Positions 47,064 through 55,198 of a stretch of DNA of 64,000 nucleotides are shown here, in pieces. The stretch is taken from positions 124,001 through 188,000 of the forward strand of contig NZ_JAGUCO010000004.1 of NCBI RefSeq assembly GCF_018271995.1, read 5' to 3'. A program made the translations under genes and the position numbers. Each line of letters opens with the position of its first letter. Position 1 is the stretch's first letter. The stretch comes from Carboxylicivirga linearis (GTDB taxonomy: Bacteria > Bacteroidota > Bacteroidia > Bacteroidales > Marinilabiliaceae). The notes beneath the pieces are model-generated. The model saw nothing but the letters and a program-made list of their open reading frames with translations. It was not told the DNA's origin and did not search any database.

Positions 47064-48673
47064 GGTTGATACGATTGATATTTTCGGGCAAGTTTCTCGC
47101 GCTGAATTTTAGCCTGATGCCTCGCATCCATTGGCATGTATTTGACCTGTTCAAAACAACGAACCTTCAACTTAGAGTGTTTAGCTATTTTTTTAAGCTC
47201 TTCTTTGAAAAACTCAAACTGTTTTGCTGACAACTCCTTTCTACATTCAACGCACAATAATGGCATATTATTTCCCTCCTTAGATCTAGCCTGAATTAAA
47301 GCTGTTCGATTGACAACCGGATGTCGGTTAAATACTCTTTCAATGGGTATTGGAAACAACATCGCATTTTGATCATAAACGATATGAGACTTTCGTCCAA
47401 ACATCCATAAATAACCATTCTCATCCACTAAACCTACATCACCCATTCGATGCCAATACAATTTCTTTTCTTCATCCCATACTTTTGAAGTCAAATATTC
47501 ATCGGCGGATAAATATTGCTGGGACACAACTTCTCCTCGTACGACAATTTCACCTATCTCATTAATACCCTTTAAATCTACATTGTGCCAACTATTGAAT
47601 TTCTCATCAGAAATAGCAATTATTTGCACCTCTACACCTTGCAATACTTTTCCAACACAAACACCTTTTAATGCATTAACCTCATCAATTAATTCTATCA
47701 TTTTTTGATCATCAATCTCAGTTAAAGGCAATGCTTCCGTAGCACCATATACTGCATGCACAGAACAATCATTAGATAATCGCTTACAGAACTTTTCAAT
47801 TAAAACAGGTTCAACAAAAGCACCCGCTGTAATAACTCTTTTTAGTGAAGGCAACTCAAATTGTTTTATCTCTGCAAAATCAACCAACTTTTTTATAATT
47901 AATGGCGAGCAAAACAAATGGGTACATTTATTCTCATTGATAGTTTTAATCAAATTCTGTGATTTTAATGATCCGGGTCTGGTCATATCCATTTTAGTAA
48001 AAGATAAGGTCAATCCTATTGACATCTCCAGAAGCCCTACCAATGCAAATGTACAGCAGTCAATATCCCGGGAGTTATATTTAAAGTGAGATATTAAAAT
48101 ATTAACCTGAGCTTCCAACATTTTATTCGTATAACAAACAGCTTTTGGAGGCCCGGTACTTCCACTTGTAAATACGATGGATGCCAAATCGGTAGGCTTT
48201 GACTTAATGATAGGTAATGATGAATTTAGATCTGTATTTTTGCGCCTCGGTATACCCAAATGGAATTTACCTTTAGACAAAACAATTGATTGACACCCTT
48301 TAAACAATTGTGGATTTATCAGTCTAATAAGATGACTGATGGGAATACCGATAAAGTAATCCAACTTTATACTACGAAGTGATTGAAGCATATTGCTAAT
48401 TCCCATTCCTGTATCTATAAATACGGGGACAGCAGCTAACCTTAACAATGCATATACAATAGCAAACAGATCTGCTCCGGGTTTTATCAGTACAAGTACT
48501 TTGGAATGTTGCTTCACCCCAATATTTTGAAAATTGACAGCATAAGCATCTATTCGTTTTACAAAATCATGGTAAGTAATGCTTTTCCGTCCAATGAAAG
48601 CTATTTTATCCGGTCTCTCACTGGCAACCTGATAAATTCTGGTTATGATGTTATTTCCATTGGGCTTATTCAT
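47060..48673 (-). CDS. oleC: OleC-like AMP-forming enzyme (beta-lactone synthetase)
   Basis: ANL-superfamily adenylating enzyme of 537 residues. The P-loop is VFTSGSTGPPKAVCYTNK (about 175-192). Further motifs are YGATEALPLTEID, GDVGLVDENGYLWMFGR, and the C-terminal lysine segment KIQREKLARKYQ. This combination beside OleA, OleB and OleD homologues points to OleC, which activates the 3-hydroxy acid with ATP and closes it to a beta-lactone. An ordinary acyl-CoA synthetase is the alternative. The ATG at 48673 (MNKPNGNN) overlaps the upstream stop by 4 bp and is preferred over an in-frame start at 48706. Confidence 0.82.
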   Translation of the reverse strand: MNKPNGNNIITRIYQVASERPDKIAFIGRKSITYHDFVKRIDAYAVNFQNIGVKQHSKVLVLIKPGADLFAIVYALLRLAAVPVFIDTGMGISNMLQSLRSIKLDYFIGIPISHLIRLINPQLFKGCQSIVLSKGKFHLGIPRRKNTDLNSSLPIIKSKPTDLASIVFTSGSTGPPKAVCYTNKMLEAQVNILISHFKYNSRDIDCCTFALVGLLEMSIGLTLSFTKMDMTRPGSLKSQNLIKTINENKCTHLFCSPLIIKKLVDFAEIKQFELPSLKRVITAGAFVEPVLIEKFCKRLSNDCSVHAVYGATEALPLTEIDDQKMIELIDEVNALKGVCVGKVLQGVEVQIIAISDEKFNSWHNVDLKGINEIGEIVVRGEVVSQQYLSADEYLTSKVWDEEKKLYWHRMGDVGLVDENGYLWMFGRKSHIVYDQNAMLFPIPIERVFNRHPVVNRTALIQARSKEGNNMPLLCVECRKELSAKQFEFFKEELKKIAKHSKLKVRCFEQVKYMPMDARHQAKIQREKLARKYQSYQP

Positions 48674-49530
48674 TTTTTCGATTGATAAACAGCTAATGAA
48701 GTACAAATCCCCGCACCAACTGAAATAAATAATATGGAGTCAGAATTCAAAAAATCATCAAACCTCATTGGGTTATGAAACTGATCTTTTGACAGTAGCA
48801 TTAAATCCTCTTCATCTCTCTTAATAAACAATCGAACATCTCTCCAATTAAATGATTGAAGCACCTCACAAACCACATTTGATTGCACATTGATAAAAAC
48901 AAGAGCATCAAAATTCAGCAATAAAATATCTTGCTTTTCAACCCATTCATTTAAGGTTTGACATAAACAATAAGCACATAATTCGTCAAAATCCTTTTCC
49001 GCATTAATCTTCAGTTTTACTTGTCCATCATTCAAATATCCCCAGGTAGAATATTTATTCATAAACTCAGGATATGTTTTTAAGTAAAATATTGTAAATC
49101 CCGAGTCATTCAATGTTGCTGTAAGCAAAAATACAGTTGCCTCATCCGTATCTTTTTTATTATGCATTGATATATTTCCAATCACCAAGGCATATTTTAC
49201 TTTATTAGCATTAATAAATCCGTCAACCAATTGAAACGCTTGAATTAATCCACACGCCCCCTTTGTTAAATCGAACGTTATAACTGACTGTTTTTCTGTA
49301 GCCGACGGAGTATTCTGCTCTAAATAATCGAGAAAGAAAGCTGATAAGGCAGGCTCAACCATATGATTTTCTCTATACACACCTGTACTAATTAGCATAT
49401 CAGGCCTAATGGAGATTTTATTTAAATATTGCCCCATTTTATCCAATGCTTTTTGGGCACAGAAGATATACCCTTCTTCTTTACTACCATTGCCTGTGAA
49501 GCTAACAACCGATGTGATTTCAGTTCCCAT
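48670..49530 (-). CDS. OleA-like thiolase-fold protein, probable non-catalytic partner
   Basis: 286-residue protein of the KAS III/OleA thiolase fold, divergent. It keeps a cysteine in the active-site position (Cys93 in DLTKGACGLIQAF) and the EPALS motif (Glu59) shared with the neighbouring OleA. The HQ-type histidine segment is replaced (LVFINVQS) and no GNTAS-type asparagine is visible. It is also about 50 residues shorter at the N-terminus. Paired OleA homologues with one degenerate member are known in lipstatin biosynthesis (LstA/LstB). It overlaps both oleA (11 bp) and oleC (4 bp). Likely role: heterodimer subunit controlling chain selection or donating the glutamate. Confidence 0.72.
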   Translation of the reverse strand: MGTEITSVVSFTGNGSKEEGYIFCAQKALDKMGQYLNKISIRPDMLISTGVYRENHMVEPALSAFFLDYLEQNTPSATEKQSVITFDLTKGACGLIQAFQLVDGFINANKVKYALVIGNISMHNKKDTDEATVFLLTATLNDSGFTIFYLKTYPEFMNKYSTWGYLNDGQVKLKINAEKDFDELCAYCLCQTLNEWVEKQDILLLNFDALVFINVQSNVVCEVLQSFNWRDVRLFIKRDEEDLMLLSKDQFHNPMRFDDFLNSDSILFISVGAGICTSLAVYQSKK

Positions 49531-50569
49531 AACGATCTACAATAGCATTTAACCTAAATACAACCAATCCCATCACTAATCCCGATGCATGACTGAGAAG
49601 CATTATTCTTTCTCCTTTTTGCACCTTCTTTGCCATCAACAGATGATATAAAGCAATAAAATGAGTGGTTGAGGCAGTATTGCCATACAGCTCAAGATTT
49701 GATACCACCTTTGGAACCTTCTTTACTTTAAAATGATTAAGTAATCGTTTTGCTCCAATATTAATTGCTTTTTGAGATGTTTGATGTGGAATAAGAATAT
49801 CTATTTTATCAAACGACAATTGATGTTTCTTCAGGCATACCTCAATAAAATCTGCGGACTCATCCAAGGCTGCTTTGTGAAGTTTTTTCATAAGAGTTTG
49901 CATATATGCACCCGGAAACGATGTGCTTAAAGCACCGTAACAGAGATTTTGATACCTGGCATATGTATTTTGCTCCAACACTTCAAAACCTGCATCACTT
50001 TCGTTTCTTGAAAGTATAACAGCAGCACCTGCATCACCAACAGTTAAAGAAGCCAATTCCTTGGTATCGAAAGTTGATATTGTTTTGGAGGCATTATGAG
50101 CAATTGTAGAAATAAACTCTCCGCTAACTACCATACAGTTTCTAACAATGCCTTGTTTAATGAAATTATCTGCAATCAATACACCCGAAATCATTCCGGC
50201 ACACGCATTGGTTATATCAAAATAAATGGCATGATCAGCCCCTATTTTTTGTCTGATTTATAGCGATAAAGCAGGCTCATATTGATATTCAAGTTGATGA
50301 TTAAACTTTGAAATTGAGCAACAAATCACCATTTCAATTTCGTGAGCCTGAAATTCAGAATGGCTTAAGCAATCAAGCGCTGCTTCTGACGATAAGAACA
50401 ATGCATCTTCCTCTCCCGAACATATGCGACGCTCTATTATCCCGCTCACATCTTCTAATTTGGAGCAAACAGGTAAAACTATTTTTTCAGTGAGCTCCGA
50501 GATTGTCTCAATACGATCCGGCAGTTTAACTCCTATACTCTCAATATGACTAGATGATAATGGTTTCAT
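49520..50569 (-). pseudogene. oleA: OleA-like condensing enzyme interrupted by one in-frame stop
   Basis: 349-codon KAS III/OleA-type gene that would condense two fatty acyl-CoAs head to head into a 2-alkyl-3-ketoacid. The catalytic set is present: Cys123 (DITNACAGM), His262 (IPHQTSQKA) and Asn297 (LYGNTAST), plus the Glu of EPALS before the break. Codon 104 is TAA (50258-50260), immediately after EPALSL; the same frame then continues as IRQKIGADHAIYFDITNACAG, so this is one substitution and not a frameshift. The start at 50569 (MKPLSSSHIESIG) overlaps oleB by 20 bp. Either a recent pseudogene or a sequencing error; a restart at 50194 would lose the catalytic cysteine. Confidence 0.8.
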
Positions 50570-51389
50570 TAACTCTTTTTTTGATGATAGAAGCCATTTC
50601 ATATCCGGCATCTTCCGGCAGGAAATGTCCACCGTCGATAAGAAAATGCTCATGATCAGAACTCGAGTTTAATCTTTGTTTCAACTCTTCATAAAAAGAA
50701 AATGTGATGGGGTCATTTTTACCAAATATGGTTGTTATGGGGAACGATGCCGTTATTAACTGCTTCCAGATTGAATCTGTTATTGATTTTCCTAATGGAA
50801 ATAGTGCTGGAATTAGTCTCAATGCTTTCCGACTTTGTTGCTTAAACGGTTTATTGTAGTTGCTTATCTCATTAAAAGACAAACGTACTTTTGAAAACAA
50901 CCACACGACTAATCCGACAGGAATCCAGGGTGAATATTGTGAAAAAACTTTCCATGCCTTTAAAAGCATGGGTAATCGACAATCACCCCAGGGAACAAAT
51001 CCATTAGAGATCATCAATCCGTTTATTAATTCAGGATTACAAACAGCATAATTTGTTCCTATTATTGCTCCCCAGTCATGTCCAACAATGGTTAACTTTT
51101 TAAAATTAAGTCTTTCCAGAAAGGCACCTAACCAACTAGTAAGGTTTTGGAGAGTGTAAAATGCACTATTCAAAGGCCTAAATGTTAAACCAAAACCTGG
51201 TACATCAGGGGCAACTACTCTAAATCCTGCACTTATCAGTTCTTGAATAATTTTTCGAAATAAATAGCACCAGGTAGGCACTCCATGAAGTAATAGTATT
51301 ATTGGTTGTTCACTATTTCCTTCATCAATATAATGAGTCTTGATATTTTGAACACTAACATACTTTGATTGATATGGAAAATCAATCAT
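50550..51389 (-). CDS. oleB: OleB-like alpha/beta hydrolase (beta-lactone decarboxylase)
   Basis: Alpha/beta hydrolase of about 279 residues in the haloalkane-dehalogenase/OleB group. It shows LLLHGVPTWCYLFR (oxyanion loop), nucleophile Asp in IVGHDWGAIIG (Asp, not Ser), FGKNDPIT and the catalytic His in DGGHFLPEDAGYE. OleB converts the beta-lactone to a cis-olefin and CO2. The ATG at 51389 (MIDFPYQSKY) matches the family start; alternatives are the ATG at 51422 and a TTG at 51485. It is the first gene of the ole operon. Other dehalogenase-like hydrolases share this Asp, so context carries the call. Confidence 0.78.
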   Translation of the reverse strand: MIDFPYQSKYVSVQNIKTHYIDEGNSEQPIILLLHGVPTWCYLFRKIIQELISAGFRVVAPDVPGFGLTFRPLNSAFYTLQNLTSWLGAFLERLNFKKLTIVGHDWGAIIGTNYAVCNPELINGLMISNGFVPWGDCRLPMLLKAWKVFSQYSPWIPVGLVVWLFSKVRLSFNEISNYNKPFKQQSRKALRLIPALFPLGKSITDSIWKQLITASFPITTIFGKNDPITFSFYEELKQRLNSSSDHEHFLIDGGHFLPEDAGYEMASIIKKRVNETIII

Positions 51390-51592
51390 CCAGCAGTTCA
51401 GAATATTTCGTTCCCCATCCATTGATACTCTCTTTGCCCCGATGTATCGGATTATTCTCTCCTTCTTCCATACAATCCCCAGCAAACAAAATTGATTGCA
51501 TGAATATTAATTAATTTACGAAGAAAAAAGTAAAGAGTCAAAGTATAATATCAACAACAATGATTATAACTTACTAAATGTAAATAAAGTAG

Positions 51593-54500
51593 TCACTCAA
51601 CGGCTCTTGGTATAGTAAAAACAAACCTTGTGCCTTTGTCCTGTTCCGAATGAACATTAATTGAACCGTTATTCTTCTCAACTAAATCCTTACATAAGAA
51701 TAAACCTATGCCAGTTCCGGTTTCGCCCGATGTACCGTAGGTACTTCTTAATCCTTCCTGTTCAAAAACAAAGGGTATTTTTTCCGGAGCAATACCTATT
51801 CCATTATCCTCAACCGTAACTTCTACCATTTTACCTTGACCCCTGGCAATTACTTTAATTATACCATTTGTTTTTGTAAACTTGATAGCATTACTAACTA
51901 AATTTCTGACCACAGTCTTAAACATATCGATATCGCCAAAAGCCTCCATACTTTCTTCGCACTCAATTCTAAATTGGATGTCTTTTTGTTGAAAAGCCTC
52001 ATTCAAGTGTGTAATTGAAGTATGAATGGCATTTCTAACCGTAAATTTGTGACGCGATACTTTCACCTCCTTCGTTTGGCCTTTTGCCCACATCAACAAA
52101 TTCTGGAGTAAATCGAAAATATGGCTGGCTGAAATATTAACGTTACGAGCTAACTTCTTTCGCTCGTGTGCTTCTCCTTCTTCTTCTGCCCCCATTAAAA
52201 GCTCTGACATACCCAAAATGGTATTAAAAGGACTGATTAAATCATGAGCTATTATTGAAAACAGCCTGTCTTTAGTTGTATTGAGTTCTTTCAGCCGCTT
52301 ATTACTACTTACAAGTTCATCGGATTTTTCAGATAATATTCTGGATTGTTGCTCTAGCTGAGCTTGCCTCTCTTCTAGCAACTTGTTTAGATTATCCAGG
52401 TATTCCGCCTGAGTTAGTAATTCTTCGTTTGTCTGCCTTAGTTCTCTCGTTTTTTTATGTACTTGTATAGCCAGCAATTTACGCTGACGCCTGATTCGCA
52501 ACGAATGAATATTTAGAGTAATCCAACCAATAATTACAAACAGAATCATCACCAAAACAATAAATATGGAAGTCCTGTACCATGGAGGCTTCACCTTAAA
52601 TGATACCTTTGCTACATTCGCACTCCATACCCCATCATTGTTAGCAGCCTTTACTTGAAAAGCATATTTACCTGGCTGTAGATTAGTAAAACTTGCTGTA
52701 GTTTGTTTGGTTGGAGATTGCCAGCCATCATGCAAACCATCCAATTTGTACATATACATATTGTCTTCAGGATTATTATACGATAATCCTAAATACTCAA
52801 AGGTGATGATTTTATCATCATACTCAATCTCGAAATAATTGGCATAATTAATATGCTTATCAAGAATGGATGATGAATCATTAGGTTGTGTATTCTGATT
52901 TAACACGTGCAAATTGGTAAACACTACATCTGGAGGATAAATATTTGTAGTCACTTCATCAGGCATAAAATGAGTGATACCTTTTGTTCCTCCAAAGTAT
53001 ATTCTACCTTCCCAATCTTTATACTGAGATCTGGGAACAAAGCTATTGTTGTTCACTGCCTCCATTCCTTCATACAACTGAATATCACCTAACTCTGGAT
53101 CAAGTCTGATAATTCCATTATAAGTACTTAGCCATACTGCATTATGTCCATCTTCCTGAATACCACATATTGTTGTTTTAAGCTTTGTACGATCAAAACG
53201 TTGAAATGTACCATCTGCAGAATATAGGTTCAGCCCATTATCCGTTCCAACCCATATCCTTCCTTTACTATCTTCAAATAGTACAAAAACATTGTTACTA
53301 CTAATGGAAGTTGAATCATCAGAATTAAAATAAAAATTTTTGAATTGATCAGTATTCTTTGGCATCATACTCAGTCCCCACACTGTTGCCACCCACAAAT
53401 CTCCGCTTGACGCACACAAAATATCATTTACATATGGATTAGCTAAACCTGAGTTTTCAGTGTTAAAGTGAATGAAGCGTTTGTTATCTTTATCAAATCT
53501 GTCTATCCCTTTACCGTATGTTATTAGCCACAAATCGTTATTTACATCCTCTGTAATTAAACGAATATCATTGCTTGAGATAGAAGATGAATCAGCAGGG
53601 TTGTAACGGTAATTGACGAAACGATTTTTTTCCGAATCATATTTTTGCAATCCTCCCTCATAAGTACCTACCCAGGTAACTCCTTCGGTATCGGTATACA
53701 AACTAAATACTGTTCCGGCCCCTAAACCATGCGGCTTGTTTTGATCATGCCATTTTTCCTCTTTCTTCCAATGTCCATAATCAAAAATAGTTATCCCCGG
53801 ACCGCTATTAGCAATCCAAAGACTACCATTAACATCCTTTGTAATAGCGTTAACTCCAACATTGTTCAAATACCATTTATGAGCTTTATTATTAAAAATA
53901 CTTTGAAATCCGCTTGGAGGTACTCTTAACCCCAAGCCTTCGCCATTATGTCCAACCCATATATTATTTTGATTATCCTGATAAATAATTGCCGGTGATG
54001 TTCGTATACTTTGCGGATCCTCACTGTAGAAATAATAACCGTAGAAGCTCTTTGATTCCTTATTATAGAATTTTAATCCAGTATAATCAATCGACCATAT
54101 TTTTCCTTCAGTAGAAATCATTATGTCAACAATATGATCTGTATCAGGCAACCCGACAGGGTGTTTTGTAAACACCTTTTTATTGATATCATATGATATC
54201 AACCCTTGCCCTCTGGACCCTATCCATAAAGTATCATTATTCAATTCTAAATCCTGAATATTTTCAGTTGGCACCCTGGATGGCAATTCATAAGATGAGA
54301 AGTTTAATAACTTCCCTGTATTATTCTTGTAATAAGACAATCCTCCATTTGCCATGGATCCAATCCATATATTATCATGAGAATCGAAAATAAATTTACT
54401 TATCATTCCTTTTGGAGCATCTATAAAATGCCTAAAAACATTCTCTTTTCTATGGTATTTATATAAGGAAGCATCAACACTAACAAAAATGTCTCCTTCA

Positions 54501-54895
54501 CTATTCTCTGCAATACAACCTATATTAATTGCTTCACCTTTACGATTAGCCCCATCTATATGATATCTGCGAAAGTTATCTTTAAAGTTATTATATGAGT
54601 GTAACCCATTTTGAGTGCCTACCCAAAGAGTTGATTTACTATCAATAAAAAGTGTGGTAATATAATAGTGTTGCAGCTGAGTTGTATCTTTTGAATTATC
54701 GTAATAGGGTGTGAATACCCTACCATCAAAACGGTTGAGTCCATTAATAGTTCCAACCCAAATATATCCGGTTGAATCTTTTGTAATAGAGGTGATAAAG
54801 GTATTTGATAGACCTTGCTTTTGGTTGAAGTACCTGAACTTTAATTCTTCGGGTTGCGCATTACTTTTGTGCACCATTAAACTAATTAACAGCAA
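51593..54895 (-). CDS. Periplasmic beta-propeller sensor histidine kinase (Reg_prop/Y_Y_Y type)
   Basis: About 1100 residues. Order: export signal, a large two-propeller ligand-binding sensor of Reg_prop repeats (about 20-680, motifs such as IWVGTINGLNRFD and LWVGTQNGLHSY), a Y_Y_Y domain (about 690-775), one membrane helix (about 785-805), a coiled coil, HisKA with phospho-acceptor His884 (IIAHDLISPFNT), and HATPase (NLVSNAIKF, DNGIGI, GTGIGLFLCKDLVEK). Unlike hybrid HTCS proteins it lacks receiver and AraC domains, so it must signal to a separate regulator, none being adjacent. The start is uncertain: the frame extends upstream through a Lys-rich n-region (to about 54955) without ATG, GTG or TTG, leaving the TTG at 54895 as the only standard start. 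Confidence 0.9.
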   Translation of the reverse strand: MLLISLMVHKSNAQPEELKFRYFNQKQGLSNTFITSITKDSTGYIWVGTINGLNRFDGRVFTPYYDNSKDTTQLQHYYITTLFIDSKSTLWVGTQNGLHSYNNFKDNFRRYHIDGANRKGEAINIGCIAENSEGDIFVSVDASLYKYHRKENVFRHFIDAPKGMISKFIFDSHDNIWIGSMANGGLSYYKNNTGKLLNFSSYELPSRVPTENIQDLELNNDTLWIGSRGQGLISYDINKKVFTKHPVGLPDTDHIVDIMISTEGKIWSIDYTGLKFYNKESKSFYGYYFYSEDPQSIRTSPAIIYQDNQNNIWVGHNGEGLGLRVPPSGFQSIFNNKAHKWYLNNVGVNAITKDVNGSLWIANSGPGITIFDYGHWKKEEKWHDQNKPHGLGAGTVFSLYTDTEGVTWVGTYEGGLQKYDSEKNRFVNYRYNPADSSSISSNDIRLITEDVNNDLWLITYGKGIDRFDKDNKRFIHFNTENSGLANPYVNDILCASSGDLWVATVWGLSMMPKNTDQFKNFYFNSDDSTSISSNNVFVLFEDSKGRIWVGTDNGLNLYSADGTFQRFDRTKLKTTICGIQEDGHNAVWLSTYNGIIRLDPELGDIQLYEGMEAVNNNSFVPRSQYKDWEGRIYFGGTKGITHFMPDEVTTNIYPPDVVFTNLHVLNQNTQPNDSSSILDKHINYANYFEIEYDDKIITFEYLGLSYNNPEDNMYMYKLDGLHDGWQSPTKQTTASFTNLQPGKYAFQVKAANNDGVWSANVAKVSFKVKPPWYRTSIFIVLVMILFVIIGWITLNIHSLRIRRQRKLLAIQVHKKTRELRQTNEELLTQAEYLDNLNKLLEERQAQLEQQSRILSEKSDELVSSNKRLKELNTTKDRLFSIIAHDLISPFNTILGMSELLMGAEEEGEAHERKKLARNVNISASHIFDLLQNLLMWAKGQTKEVKVSRHKFTVRNAIHTSITHLNEAFQQKDIQFRIECEESMEAFGDIDMFKTVVRNLVSNAIKFTKTNGIIKVIARGQGKMVEVTVEDNGIGIAPEKIPFVFEQEGLRSTYGTSGETGTGIGLFLCKDLVEKNNGSINVHSEQDKGTRFVFTIPRAVE

Positions 54896-55198
54896 CAGAA
54901 AAATATGCCTATATAATTCCTGTATTCTAATAACTTCTTTTTTTACCCCCTTACCAATATGCTAATAAAAATACAAATAAGTTTTAGTATTCAGTAACAT
55001 ATAATAAAGTTAATACGAAGATCTTAAGAAGAAGTTAGGAAATCACAAATGTTTTTTAGAAAAACCGTATACATGTACCATTCATTTACAATGAATCAAT
55101 TGATTATTCATAAATAAATTACTTACTTGCTCTTTCAATACACTTTAGTGCAATGGAACGCGAGCCGGTGATGCTGATAATTTGGCAATTATGATCTA
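54896..55198. other. Intergenic region upstream of the sensor kinase
   Basis: About 300 bp, AT-rich. Possible weak -7 sequences (TTATTTG near 54975, minus strand) but no confident promoter, no terminator after the lipoprotein operon that I can see, and no RNA gene. Confidence 0.4.

Noticed and set aside
50195-50257. Independent OleA gene starting at the ATG at 50194
   Set aside because: It would lose the catalytic cysteine segment, which is encoded just upstream in the same frame after the TAA.
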